Shown: positions 44,903 through 57,600, numbered from the stretch's first letter. The stretch: DNA of 64,000 bases from Hypoxylon rubiginosum (GCA_902806565.1 CADCXA010000055.1:372001-436000); one strand, 5' to 3'. A program made the numbers and translations. The notes: generated by a model from the letters alone, not told the origin.

Positions 44903-47141
44903 TCATCCTTCATCATCATTCCCGAACCCGAAGAACACCTCGTCCTTGGGAGAGGCTCCTTTCCTTAGTTCATCCTCGGGGGCATTACATAGCTGTCTCG
45001 CGTCTTCGGGGAGCTCCCACTCGCGCATGGCGTCTACCCGCGAGAGGAACTGCATCCCCATGCCCGCCTCCGAGTGCCATATGACGTGGCAGTGGAAGAG
45101 CCAGACGCCCGGGTTGTCCGCCACGAACCGCAGAAGCACCCAGCCGAAGCCCTCCGCGGTAGCCGTGTCCCTCTTCAGGGGGTTATCGACGACGCTCGAG
45201 TTCGCGGGGTCGAGGAGCCCCTTTCCTTCCGGATGCAGCCCGAGCGCTTCGTATCCCGGGAAGTAGCCGTGGCCAGCGCCCAGCACCCACGTCTGCGCGC
45301 CGTGGAGGTGGAAGGGGTGGCTGTTCTCGTCCATGTTCTGCAAGATGATGTCTACGGTCTCGGCGGCGGCGGCGGCGTTCTGGGAGATGACTAGCTCGGA
45401 GGCGAGGTCGAACGCGGCGTCGAGGACGCCGTCTTGGGCGAACGAATCGTTGTTCTGGGCGATGCCGTCGAGGACGCGGTGCAGGGTCGGCGATTTGAGG
45501 TTCGGTCGGAACGAGGATGAGTTCATGACGCCACGCTGCAGCCGCCAGTCGCCGATTGCGAGATTCACACGCAGGTACCACGAGTGATCGGCATACTCTG
45601 GAGCTGGCAAGGCTGGAGAGGGAGAGAAGGAAGTAGTAGAACTCATGTCTTTGCATGTTGGGATGTACTGAAGTTTGGAAGTTGTCGTGGGTAAGGGGAG
45701 ATGCTCGTTGTCATCGTGTCTCTTCGTATAGGTACGGTAACGTACGATAGCCTTTGCCTCGTCGATGCTATGTTCTGGAAAAGTCTGGCCGACGAAACAA
45801 GATGTTACCATTCGAGCTCGAAGCCAGAAGGCGTCTCTTCCTGGCCGGTCTGTTGTCAAAATTACACTGTATCGTTGTCCTGGGGCAATTACTAGTGCAG
45901 ATCCAGGGGCTGGCTTTACAGAGGTGCCATCGACCTCGAGAACTGGCAGAGAGTTGTGTTCATCTACGGCAACTTGGAACCACGCTGACCCCCCGACATT
46001 CAGGAACCGTAGCCTATGGCCCACGCCCGGGGCTAGTTCCAAAGTTGGGAGGTGCTTGCTCGTGGCCGAACACGGACGACTGGGATGGTTCGCGCAGACC
46101 GCTTGGTTCACGCCGTTAATCAACGCTGTATTGGGCATGGGTGCATCCTCGACGCCCGGAGATAAAAAGTCTCGCATTAGCTCGCTGTCTGGATCGTAGT
46201 ACCAGTCCTGAAGCAAAACCACGCGGTCTGACGAATAGGGGATGGGCTGGTCCATGGCTTCGTCTCGGCTGTGGATCACGAGCGGTCCTACGAGCCCACT
46301 GAGAGCCTGGACCCCCTGATGGCCGTGATAGAAATCTGCGAGATGAATCAGCGTATTGCTCGCGAATACCACTTTCGAGGAGAGGGTGGTTTGATCTTCG
46401 GGTATCCTGATGGGGAGGTTGCTTACAAGTACCACCTTGACCAGTGACATTGAACTTGTATCGGTACGAAGCCCCAGGTGCTATAGGGCATTGGGTAACG
46501 CCGGCAGCTCCATCCATCCAATTTGTGCCGTTCTGGAATATGCCATGCCAGTGGATTGCTGTGGCGTTGGATGCTAGATTACGTACGTTGACTTCGATAA
46601 CATCACCTTCGTTAACTTCGATCATTGGTCCCGGAAACTGACCGTCGATTGTCATCATTGGCTTTTGAATGCCATCTGGATCGCCCCCCTTATCAACAAT
46701 AACCCAGTCGTACGCTCGTACTCGGTTGGGGGCTCTAAAGTCCCAGTCGGGATCTAGGACATAGTCCTTGTCTGGACGCCGAAGAGGAGTAGCTAAGGCT
46801 ACCTCTAGAGGAGACGGGCCTGATGAATTTGACCGCCCCAGGACATCTAAAGATAGCGCTAGCCACGCCAGACAGAAGATCGTACCGACACAGGCTAAAG
46901 TAAATGTCGCAAGTAGCCACCGCGGTCGACGCTGGCAATTTGTTTGAACTCTTGCAGTGACCCCCTCAACGTCTCTGCGCCCAAATGGCAGCATGCGGTC
47001 TTGCTCATCCCCACCTTCTTCTCCTTCTCCCTCACTATCACCAGTCATTCCTATTGCTTCACTCCCTTTCATACCAGAAATTCGGCCATCTATTATGTCG
47101 TGGCGATTCTCCGTCGGCGATAATGGATAGTAGGTAGCCAT
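44903..47141 (-). CDS. Membrane-anchored multicopper oxidase
   Basis: Two exons, 47141-46427 and 46335-44903, give about 715 residues. The protein oxidises a phenolic or metal substrate while reducing oxygen to water. All four copper motifs are visible: HWHG (about 197-200), YHGH (about 241-244), HPFHLHG (about 578-584) and HCHVIWHSEAGM (about 653-664), so it should be active. Intron 1 falls just before the second motif. Unlike secreted laccases, the N-terminus has no signal peptide. It is an acidic cytoplasmic segment of about 70 residues, then a membrane anchor (WLLATFTLACVGTIFCLAWLAL), so the enzyme should be a type II protein facing the lumen or cell exterior. The tail lacks the C-terminal DSGL-type plug of ascomycete laccases. 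Relation to pigment oxidases or ferroxidases is unresolved. No biosynthetic cluster surrounds it. Confidence 0.93.
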
Positions 47142-50100
47142 CTCTCCACAATCCCGAAGACGTCCGAATCCAGCTACAAATTCCGGAAACCCAATTCAGC
47201 AAATGGTCTCGTTTCTGAGACCACTATAAAGCATCGTTAGAGTGCCACTGAGACTGTGGGGTTTGCCAATTCGAGGCCTAGTTGACTCAGTTGACTCGAG
47301 CCTAGCTGGCCGAGTTACACAAAGATAGAGGCCGACGGCGATAAGAGTGACAAGTCGAGAATTGCCTCGAAAATTAAGAAATGACCTGTCAAGACCATAT
47401 TAAATGGTTCCGAAGTCGAAAAGCGAATTAAAAGAAAAATCCGATATTTAGATACTCTCGCATTATGTTACTTTACGACCATATATCATGCAGTAAGGCG
47501 TGAGACGGGAGGCGTAATAAAGTTGACTGCATTTGCGACCTAGATCTTTAGAGACCTCAGCCAGAAAGGTGTCTTTCCCGTGTTGGCATAGTCGCTTTCG
47601 AGTGTAACCCTCGTGGCGTTCTGATTGGATCCCAGCTCATGCAAATGCAAATGCTTCCTCTTCCTTCTGCTGTAGCTCCCGTCCGCGGCAATTACGTCGG
47701 ACCGGGTTCGCCAATCGCCGATATACGAACCGTTACCTAGGTAGTCCGGGACGCTGATTACCTAGGTAGGTGGGTTGGTCATAGGTAGGCACACGTCGCG
47801 GACGAGGTTGGGGGTGAAGCTTGGTTATCCGGTCGCCGTTATCCTCCCAAGGCGTCCCCGTTTTCCTGTTTGCCCTCCGTGCTTACGTACATGAAAGTCC
47901 CGGTGCGATCCGCTACGGAAAGCGGGCCGTGCTACCCTTACATTCCCCCAAGCTCTATTAGGCGTACAAATGCCGGTTTATCAGAGGCGAAACGTCCCCC
48001 CCCCCGACGGGATGAATTAATAACATTGTCTATTGCCTGGATGGGAAAATGGTCTATAAGGCCTTTGGGCACTATATTATACTATACGATGTAGATCTCT
48101 AGTCTTAATTGATACTTAGAGTCGCTACGCTAGATAATTCTAAGTTTCAACCTGATTTTCTGCCAAGCTAGCAACAAGCTTGTCTATTAATAACAACCTC
48201 ACAACTATCCGATAACGCATATGATTATAGAAGATCCATGCCTTTACTACCTAGAGGCAGGCAATATATGTTGAAATATGGACCTTGAATATGGTGGCAA
48301 TTAGGACTTAAGCTTGTAGCTAATTAACTTTGTCTTCCTATTTCATCACTTACATACATCCTAATTAAGGTACTGATGTCTCTATGCTCTAAGTAACAAG
48401 CTAAGAGAGACGAGAATTAAGCTTAAGTTTAGTTTAGGTGTTAAGATAAGAGGCTGAGTGGGTATTTGAAAGCGGAGTTAATGACTAAAACCCGCCGTCA
48501 CATTCCTATTCCCCTAAGTTAGGCAGCATAAGAGGTACGCAACGTTGGCGCATAGATCAGGCTTTTGTCAGGGACTCTACCGAAGGCTGTGACTCATATT
48601 CTTGGAAATATGATAGCCTTGCATGAGACAGGCCTTGTCTATACTATAGGCTTAGTAAACAGATTCAATTCCCAAACTCTGGATATTCGCAGTCCTATCC
48701 TATTTGATTTGTGAAACTACGGCTCAAAGTAGAAAATGGTGTTAAATACTACCCGAGATTCTGCTCTATAACGTTGACTGACGATATTATGAGTCGAATG
48801 TCGACCTATCTGATAGAATCAGGTGTTACGAAGTACGACTTGGTCAAAACACCAGCACCTGTTTCTAGAATTCTTTCTAGAAATCTGACGAGGCTTAGCG
48901 CGCTAAGCTGGTTTAAGACGACAGGTTGAGAGTGTTAGATAGCGCAGCATTCCCCCACTATCTCCTTTTAGATTAGCGGCACTATCCGACGGTTCTTCTC
49001 CATGACCCTTCCTGTTCCTTGGACGGTTTCGCCGTCGCAATCCTCACCTGCACCACCTGCACCACCTGCACCACTATCCCACCCCGATCTTACCTAACGA
49101 ACCATTCTCTTCTCTTTTTCCCTTTCCTACCTAACTTCACCTCTCCTCTTGCCCTAACTCCTCAGTTCTCGTCGTAGAAGGCGAAGGATAATTTTTCCAA
49201 CCGAGACTCGCAACCATTTGCCACTTCATGTACAAATTGTTGTATCGTATGCAATCGTCGTACTCCCCTCTTTCGCAAATCTACTCAGCGCCAAATGTAA
49301 ATCACCTTACCTAGTTGGGGCATTCAACGTCCTCGAAAAGTCTTGTACGCCCAGTCCCGAGTTTCTTCTGTACCGCCCATGTAGTAATCTCACGTAGTAG
49401 AGCGACTTGCTTACCAGGGAAATAGAAAACATTTATCACCAGTACTATCTACTTCTCGAACCTCTCGCGCACCGTGACCGCTGCTTCTAAACTAAACCGC
49501 ACTGCGCCGTACCGAGGAAGATATCGACGTGTCTCCTATTGCCTCTATTTGTCTTAGCTGCGCGATTATAACCTCAGCCGCACCTATTAACTAGGTCGCA
49601 AGGTTGCGCTTATCATCTAAGCGGTGACGGAATACAAGTGAGAGACTTCAGGCTTCGATTTATAGCTGGTTCCACTCAACCGCGATCAGCTTATTGACCC
49701 CGAAGCTGCGCGTTTTCAACCCCTGGCGCATCACTCCGATCGTTTACCCGGTTGCATATCTGGATTATATTGGCATATCAACTGTGTCAGGCTCTGCTTC
49801 GACACTACGCGGGTCCACTTGCGGCATAGAGATTGCCTTTGCCTTGCTGTACGGTAGGGGGTCTGCGTTTGTAGGATCGATCAATCGTGATCCTCGTACC
49901 TCTAAGCTTATATATGTGGCTATTGTGTCTAATTGGCCATCGTTACTACTAAGAGGAGTGTTCCAGCGGATATTGCATCACCTGGGAGCATTGTGGTCGA
50001 TATACCCCTGAACCTCCTGCAAGAGGCTCTCTAACTCCGAGACCACAACGGTACTTGACGGTAGTCTACCACGCCTCAAGCCCACCACTGTCGCTTACTC

Positions 50101-50283
50101 ACTGGTTTTTCGTCTCGTTCAATCACTACTGCTTTAAGCCACCCGTCTGGGGAAGAGGCGTAGCTCGATTGAAGAAGAGGCTGGCCCTTATAACATTCAA
50201 GCTTCCTAAGTCCGGCATACATCTTCAACACACGAGCGAGCACCCTAAGAAATTATTGCCTATTTCGTTCTAACAATTTCAAA
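47142..50283. other. Long gene-free stretch, AT-rich part
   Basis: This holds the promoter of the oxidase (left) and of the Zn2Cys6 gene (right). The segment of about 48050-48930 is notably AT-rich with many TTAA and CTTAAG words and broken frames, resembling a mutated repeat relic. Two TACCTAGGTA palindromes lie at about 47733-47746 and 47758-47771. A CACCACCTG tandem repeat lies at about 49044-49073. The part of about 49080-50280 is pyrimidine-rich and may be a long leader of the regulator gene. Confidence 0.5.
49044..49073. repeat. Nonamer tandem repeat CACCACCTG
   Basis: About three copies of a 9-base unit (CACCTGCAC/CACCACCTG phase) upstream of the Zn2Cys6 gene. Confidence 0.75.
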
Positions 50284-53101
50284 ATGACCCCCACCCCTCC
50301 ATCTGCTACGACATCATCGTCGGGCCATTCGCCCGAGGAGCAGTTCAGGGTGGTTCGTCGCCGAAATAGGGTGCCGCTCAGCTGCTATCCATGCCGGACG
50401 AGAAAGTGAGTGAAGCAAACCATTCTCCCAAAAACGCCAACCTGATTCCCTAATCCAATCTTTCGCAGTGATTTTTACATAATGGTACGTCGCTGACCTG
50501 ATCAACAGGTTGAAATGTAATAGGGGATCTCCGAACTGTGAGAATTGCATCAAGCGAGGCGACACACAGTCGTGCGTTTATGCTACTCCCACAAGCCGGA
50601 GGAAAAACCAAAGTAGTGCTGGAGCTGCCTCGACTCCTGATGATATGCAGAATCGTATTGACCGTCTTGAAGGTTTAGTTCTAAGTTTGATGCATGGCGG
50701 TGCCAACATCGAAATATCCGCCGCGTCCAATGTCGTGCCTGCGGCCCCATCCACCACAGGTAGCTCTTCGGCTAACATCGAACGAGATGATGAGGGTGTT
50801 ATGAAAGATGATATCGAAGCCGATGGCGGCGACGGCGACGGCGACAGCGACATAGATGACGGGCTGGCTACTTCTCTAGGTGTGCTCAAAGTCGACGCCG
50901 ATAAAGGAAAATCCATGTACATCGGACAGGAACACTGGCACACGCTCCTAGTCGACATCGCCGAAGTGAAGAATTTCTATACCTCCCATAAGAAGGACCT
51001 GGAGAATAGTTATCAGAGAGTTATGTCATCGAAGCCTGCGACCGCTCGAGATTCGCCTATATTCTTGCTATCTGCTCCGCCGGCAACGGAAGTCGAGCTG
51101 AGATCGGAGCTTCCCTCGAGGTCATCAATAATGACGTTGGTCTCGAGGTACTTCAACTCGATGGATACAGCAGCTAGTATAGTTCATGGACCTACATTTC
51201 AGCAGCAACTACGGAATCATTGGCAGGATCCTTCGAAGTCCAGCATTATGTGGCTAGGTCTACTTTATGCTATGCTGTGTCTCGCGATGCTTAGTTATCA
51301 CAAGGTGGGAGACGAGCCTCCTGAGTGGAAAGGTAGGTCCCTGGATCTCGCGGCGGAATACCGACTACGGACGGTACAGTGCTTGGTTGTTGCAGATTAC
51401 ACCAAGCCGGTCGAATACACGGTAGAAACGCTACTTCTTTACTTATTCGGGGAGTACTCTTCGCGCTGGGATGCGGATCTTTCACTCTGGATTATCACTG
51501 GAATTATTACAAGACTAGCCTTTCGAATGGGCTACCACCGAGATCCAGATTGGTTTCCATCTATTACACCGTTCCAAGGGGTATGATCAGATTTACTTCA
51601 TTTTGGTCTCCATTTGGTAGTACCGGTTTCCGCTAACATTTGTCACAGGAGATGCGACGACGAACATGGGCATTACTTCGCATGGCCGATATCGTCTTCT
51701 CATATCAAGTAAGCCATTTGCGAATAGAAAGTAGTCGCTGTTGAAGTTGCTAATTTGTCAAAGGTATCCTTGCCTACGATGATCTATGAGCACGATAATG
51801 ACACAAAGCTACCGCACAACATATTTGACGAAGAATTCGGGCCCAGTACCAAGGTTCTTCCTCCGTCTAGGCCAATGAAGGAACCTAGCCCGATCGCCTA
51901 CATGATCGGCAAGACAAAGCTATGCATTGAATTTGGAAATATTCTTCAAGCAGTCACGCGAGTGGGTAAGCAAGTAAGCTACGACGACATTCTTCTTCAC
52001 GATCGAAGGCTCCGCGAAATTATGGACGAATTTCCGCCACACCTGAAGATACAGCCACTGGAGGGATCGCATGACCCAGTGACGCTCATCATTGCGAGGT
52101 TCAACTTAGATATACTATACCAAAAGGTCATGTGCATGTTGCACAAAAAGCACATGGTACGTGCTCGGCAGAACCCACGATACGCTCACTCTCGCCGTAG
52201 CGCGATCGAAGCTTCGCTGGAGATTTTGGGGCACCTAAGGACAATACATCGCGAGTGCCAGCCGAACGGGCGGCTTCGTTCGATGAAGTGGTATGTCTCA
52301 GCTACGTCGAAAGACTCTCTGCTGCCCACAATGTTAGTGATTCTCGATCTTCATCATGATCGCGTCGCTGCCGCCTCTGGGAAGCGCCAGGACTCGCAGG
52401 CCATGTACTTTTGGACTCCAGAACAGCGAGCCGAGATGATCGGCTCCCTCGAAGCCGTCTCGGAGATTTGGAAGTCACTTTCCCATGAGTCGGTGGAAGC
52501 TTACAAGGCTGCAAATATTCTGCAGATTATGCTGGAAAAGATCAAGAATCCCGACCCGGCTCCCGACGGTGCAGAAGTACCGTCGATACAACCTGAAAAC
52601 CTCTTTGGGACCTTTGGAACTGAAATGATGCCCGAGCATTCCGCTGCAATGACCCTCGGCATGCTATCAGGAGGCATGACGCCCACCTTTCAGTCTCCTG
52701 GCGGAACAGCTTACCCAAATCTGGACCTGCCAGGAACAGTACCCTCGGCGTCAACAGGACTCACACCCGAGTTCCAACCGGACACTCTTGGCAACCTCAA
52801 CAACGCTGCATCGCCATTTACAATGTTTACAACTTTGGGCGGAGGAGGCAACATGGGTATCGATCACAACTTCAACTGGGTAAGAATAGTCTCGAGCCAA
52901 AGACATCGCGTGTCATATCTTGTAAAGAACGTGCTAACCGTAGTCCTACAGGATGCATTTGAGACCTATGCGCAAACGGCAACCTGGGGTCCGGACCAAT
53001 CGTCGTTTCAATTCTTTGCTGGGAATCCCGATCAACAATCCCAGCAAGGCTCTTCGGATGGTTCTTTCACGTTTCTCAACCCCGGCACACCCAATTCGTA
53101 A
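50284..53101 (+). CDS. Zn2Cys6 fungal transcription factor
   Basis: Five exons, 50284-50405, 50509-51580, 51649-51708, 51764-52879 and 52952-53101, give about 839 residues. The binuclear zinc cluster is C34-x2-C37-x6-C44-x6-C51-x2-C54-x8-C63, interrupted by intron 1 between CRTR and KLKC. A short coiled linker (DDMQNRIDRLEGLVLSLM) for dimerisation follows, then an acidic stretch (GDGDGDSDIDDGL). The fungal-specific middle homology region runs from about 230 (ELPSRSSIMTLVSRYFNSMDTAASIVHGPTF) through AAEYRLRTVQCLVVADY and RLAFRMGYHRDPD to EMRRRTWALLRMADIVFSYQ. The C-terminus is Gln/Asn/Pro-rich and is probably an activation domain. Target genes are unknown and no cluster is adjacent. The last intron is 72 bp, stop-free and in frame. 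Confidence 0.93.
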
Positions 53102-54348
53102 CCTTCCGGGCTTGTAGGCGATGTGGTCATGAAGGGCGGCGGTTTGGTTGCAATGAATCGGAACGGATGTCAGATACCCGGCTAAGGAAGGGCCTTGCAT
53201 CTTGGTATAGTCAAGTGCATCTCAGATGGTTTTGGATATATTTGATATATTCTAGTTTGCGCAAAGGGGTGTTGATATGGAGGTGGAAGAAAATGTATGT
53301 AAGGTATATATCGGTTGGCAATCACGGCACATAGTCACTATTCAAACACTCTCCTCCGGGGAACCATCGCTATCCCAAGAACTCAGTTTTCTCCTATCTG
53401 TTACCGCTTGAGACTAAATCGTCGGATATTACATATCAGGTAAAAAGGAAGTAATCCGTCGGGCCTATCTTCGTACGACTAGGGAGCTTTGCAATACCCT
53501 TGAATTACATCCGTAACTTATATTATATCACTTAGATGGCTACCTTGGTACCTTAGGTAATTTACAAAGATCATTAGCAAGCCTTGTCGGGGATCTGACC
53601 CTCTGGCCCGCCCCCGGCCCCGGCCCTATGAGAGGTAACCCGGATAGGGGCTGAGACAAGAGAACAAAGGGGCCCCCAAGGTAGTGCCCCCTCCTGCAAC
53701 AAGGTCCATTAGTTCATACGATAACGAGGCTATGCAGACCTCGGGCTCTGCCGCGCGGGTTCTTGCATCAGCTCTTACCCACGGTCTTCGATGCCATTTT
53801 CGTATACCGAATGTGTAATATGTAGAGATGCCGTGTTGAAGAGCCGCCTCTGACATCATGCAGGAAGCTCAAAACGCGGTTAAGTTTCTATAGTAAGGGA
53901 ATTGTATGCCTTTGCTATTGGTAGTGGCATGTACCATATCATTCCTATGGATTTGGAAGGGTCACTCTCAGTGTACTTCTGTAGGCGAGGCTCTACACCG
54001 TGCGCAACTCGGCATTGAAAATCGTTACCTTTTCAGTATGTATTGGTATCTCTGCGAACCGCCGGTGGCTTGCGATGCTGCACGCCTCCTAGGGAGACGC
54101 GGTAACACAACAGGGGAACTACCTCAGCTGAAAGCTAGGATCGTGTCTGCAGACAGCCATCCAGCCCCCCTTTCGCCGAGGCTCTGGAAGTTCTAGTAGT
54201 TTCCTACCTAGGTATATAATGAGCTTTAATTCAATGACTGTAATCTCGTCATCGGTATATATTGTTTCTACCGCTCGAAATCATATACCCCTATCCCTCT
54301 ACTAGCCCTATAAATTTAAAAATCCGCAAATTGCTATCTTACCCTGTC
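53102..54348. other. Intergenic stretch
   Basis: Between two same-strand genes. The TACCTAGGTA word recurs at about 54203-54216, just before the HET gene. The frame at 53906-54196 is probably not coding. No gene was seen. Confidence 0.5.
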
Positions 54349-56599
54349 ATGGCGAAAGATCAGCTCCCAGTATACAAACACACAGAAATTAAGGAAAAGG
54401 GTGTGATCCGTATCGCCCATCTCCTTCAGGGCGATGGCGACAGCAGTATCTACGTAGAGATATCAACGATCTCGATTATTAACAAGCATATCCCGAAATA
54501 TAATGCTTTATCTTGGCAATGGAGTGGACAGGACGAAGATCCCTTTATCCGTATTCGAAACCGGCCTGCTACTAACCAGGGAACGGACGGCGCAGAATCG
54601 AACGAGTGGCTCTGGATGCGCGTGAAGCAAAACCTCTGGGATGCGCTTAGACGTCTGAGGAATCCCAATGTTGAGGTTTGGCTTTGGGTCGACGCTATCT
54701 GCATTATGCAGGTGGAAGAGCGCAGAGATTCGAACTCGGAAAAAAGTCAGCAGATATCCATGATGACCGATATCTATAAAAATGCCTCAGAGGTCAAGGT
54801 CTGGCTTGGTGAACCTAAGCAGGGCGTGAAGGGGAGGATAATAGACGATAATATCACGCCAGAGGACGTCAAAACAGCAGTTCGATATATCGACATGCTC
54901 GGGAATTTGGATGATTCGAACCATATAGCCGGCGTAGACCAAGGTATCCTCGAGAAAGCAGGTATATACAATTTGGATCCCCTATTCAAATTTCTTAGAC
55001 GTGAGTGGTTTAGTCGTCGCTGGATTGTACAGGTTAGTCACAAATTTAAGGAGAAGCTGCCTACCTAGGTACCTAGGTAGGTAGGTATCTTATACTTCTG
55101 GACAGCGATTCTAACTGGTGGCATAGGAGGTCTCAGTGAATAGAAAAGTGCAAGTACACTGCGGTGGAGAATCAGTCAAATGGGAGGATCTGGCCTATGC
55201 CGTAGCACTCCTAGAGAGAGTCGGTCGAGATGGAACCATCAATAGGATGTTGCAGAAACGTCCCGAAACGCGTCACGTTGCCGACTACGTGGGGAATATA
55301 TCCGCGCTTCCCGCATATCGTCTGGTTCAGAATAAACATACACTATCTCGAATGCGGGGCGAAGTCGAGGTCCTAGAGCAGACCCTAGAACAGCTTGTCT
55401 GTTTTCTTGCCGTATTCAAGGCGAGCCGTGCTCACGACACCATCTATTCGATTCTAGGCATTGCGTCTGATTTCAAGCCGGTGACAGGTAAGGATGGAGG
55501 GACCAGCGATCTTAAAGAAGAATTCGTGGTCGACTACGAGCAGGAGCCCTTGCAAGTCTTCAAGCGATTTCTTAAGCTTGCCATTGAGAAGTCTAAGTCT
55601 CTGGATATTCTCTGCAGGCCGTGGGCCCCGGTCACGGACAAGGGCCTAGACGATAAAGAAAAGAATCTAGAGTTACCGTCCTGGATGCCGAATATAGAGC
55701 GAAAACCGTTCCAAGCCACCAAAAGGGGCAAGATGGTTCGATACAACTCGGACCCTCTCGTGGGAGCCGCCATCTTTCGACTAAAGTTCTACTCCGCGTC
55801 GGGCTTGCGGGACCCCGTCGTCAAAGACGAAAATGGCAAAACGGACAAAAGTTTCTTCGAGATCGACGTGGAGATTGCAAGCTCGAGGCACATACGCGTG
55901 CATGCTTTCGAGCTGTCCAGAATCGGCGAAACCTGGAATTCTGCATCGTTCGGGAATATCCCCTATTCCTGGCTGGAAGCCGGAAAGTGGCATAACGGCA
56001 GGGAACAGCCGCCCGACGAGCTCTGGAGGACGTTGGTGGCGGACCGAACCCACGAGGGAAACAAGGCCGACCCGTGGTATCCCATGGCCTTCCAATCGGC
56101 CGCGCGGGAGAAGGAGCTCCGGTACGGGATTAACACGGCGGAGCTGATCCACGACAAGAACAACGCGGCCTACTCGGAGGTGTTTAGACGTGTACAGGCG
56201 GTCGTCTGGAACCGGAGGTTGATCCGCACGGAGGGGATCAAGCCTCGCGGGAAGGGCGAAAAATGGCGGCATTTAGGCTTGGCCCCCGAGGCCGCGGAGA
56301 AGGGCGACTTGATCTGTATCGTGCTTGGCTGTAGCGTGCCTCTTGTCCTCAGGCCGTGCCCGAAATCCGAGGATGAGCACCAGTCGGCCGCGAACGGGCC
56401 AGGCAACCAGCCAACGAGAAATCAAAGCAGAAACGGCGGACAGGGAAAACAGGCCGGTACATCAAACAGCCAGCACTCCGGTAGCCAGGGAGAGAATACT
56501 GAAACCTATACTCTTGTCGGAGATTGCTACATCGACGATATGATGGATGGGCAGGCTGTGGCTCATGATCCTAAGTGGAAGGAGTTCAATATTGTATAA
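54349..56599 (+). CDS. HET-domain (heterokaryon incompatibility) protein
   Basis: Two exons, 54349-55032 and 55127-56599, give about 718 residues. The start is at MAKDQLPVYKH, and the frame is open upstream to 54262. HET motifs are YNALSWQWSG (first block), WLWVDAICIMQ and MMTDIYKNASEVKVWLGE (second block) and REWFSRRWIVQEV (third block, spanning the intron). The C-terminal half has the usual family ending, GCSVPLVLRP...YTLVGDCYIDDMMDG. A Gly/Gln/Asn/Ser-rich stretch of about 50 residues (about 628-670) lies inside that ending. HET proteins trigger cell death when unlike hyphae fuse. This one has no visible STAND or ankyrin module, so it may be an executor that depends on a partner. The intron contains a 20-bp palindrome of the TACCTAGGTA family. 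Confidence 0.93.
55061..55080. repeat. Perfect 20-bp palindrome of the TACCTAGGTA family in HET intron
   Basis: All 20 bases are self-complementary, with the core ACCTAGGTACCTAGGT shared with the element at 30296-30321. Two more AGGTAGGT words follow it. Confidence 0.9.
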
Positions 56600-56964
56600 T
56601 TAAACAGACGGGTAGCCTCTAATGGAGTCACATGTATTCCCTAGATACCTCAAGAAGCTATGACACGCACCAACTCCCTTCCCCTGTTCATATATATTCA
56701 GCATACTAGGTCAATACCGCATTCACAACAATCATAATACGTATCAAAAAGCTCCAATGGCTTCCAAGATTGTAGTCATCATGTATAAAAACGTAGATGA
56801 AGTAATTGTATATACATAGAACAATAAAGGTACTCTAAAAGCAAAAAAATGCTGTATCCCCCCTAGATAATGCATGAGACATAACGTCGTGATAATGCAA
56901 AAAAAAGCTTCAACCCCCTCCCTCCATGTCTTGTGTAATCCTGACAAGAACGGCATTCTCAGCC
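56600..56964. other. Convergent intergenic stretch
   Basis: The 3' regions of the HET gene (+) and the small secreted protein gene (-), with poly-A tracts. Nothing else was seen. Confidence 0.5.
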
Positions 56965-57600
56965 TTAGTTCAGGCCGAAAGCCTGCTTGGCGCGCGTCCA
57001 GTAGGCCAGCCTGTCCTCGGTGACGGACGGGACGCCGACGCAGGTCATGTACGCCTGGAAGCCGGCGTCGAGGTCCTTACCGGCGGAGAGGGCGTCCTTG
57101 GCGGCGGCGCACTTGTTGGTCATGTACCAGGGGCCGCTGCCGAAGTTGTACTTGTCGTCCTCGACGAGGGCCAGCACCTCGTTCTTCTTGGCGTCGTCCG
57201 CGTCCGCGGTGACGCCGGCGACCTGGTCCTTGAGCTCCGGGAACGTCTGCGCGTACTCGAGGTTGAAGTTGAACATCTGCATGTTGGACGTGCCCTGGCC
57301 CGGGCGGCCCGGCGACACGTTGTGCTTGAACTGGAAGTCTACCGACTCGAACGCCGTCAGCGCGAGCACGGCGGCGATCTGGCCCGCCTGGTCGAGCCCG
57401 TACTTGGCCATGGCGTCGGCGAGCAGGGGACCGGCTTGCTCGGCCGTGCGGCACTCGGTCGTCTCCGCGCACGTCTTGGAGTTGGGCGAAATCTGGGCGA
57501 CGATGTCCGCGGCGCTTCCCCCATCCCTGGCTCGGAGCGGGGCGGCGAGCGCCTGGCCGGCCATGAGAAGGCCGGCAGCAGTAGCAACTTGGTATTTCAT
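56965..57600 (-). CDS. Small secreted conserved protein of unknown function
   Basis: This is a single-exon gene of 211 residues. The signal peptide (YQVATAAGLLMAGQALAAP) is followed by a mature part with four cysteines (KTC, TEC, NKC and MTC). Conserved-looking blocks are ADAMAKYGLDQAGQIAAVLALTAFESVDF and GRPGQGTSNMQMFNFNLEYAQTFPEL. The helix with F-E-S and the GQGT-NMQ block recall lysozyme-like folds, but no catalytic assignment can be made from sequence alone. The gene is strongly GC-ending and its antisense frames are long for that reason. It is likely abundant and extracellular, either a wall or hypha-associated protein or an effector candidate. Confidence 0.85.
   Translation of the reverse strand: MKYQVATAAGLLMAGQALAAPLRARDGGSAADIVAQISPNSKTCAETTECRTAEQAGPLLADAMAKYGLDQAGQIAAVLALTAFESVDFQFKHNVSPGRPGQGTSNMQMFNFNLEYAQTFPELKDQVAGVTADADDAKKNEVLALVEDDKYNFGSGPWYMTNKCAAAKDALSAGKDLDAGFQAYMTCVGVPSVTEDRLAYWTRAKQAFGLN

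Noticed and set aside
48711..48929. 72-codon frame (+) vaguely like a copia-type reverse transcriptase segment
   Set aside because: No YVDD or other diagnostic residues; the similarity is too weak to report.
49694..50011. 105-codon frame (+) before the Zn2Cys6 gene
   Set aside because: No motif, and it sits in a probable leader region; could at best be an upstream ORF.
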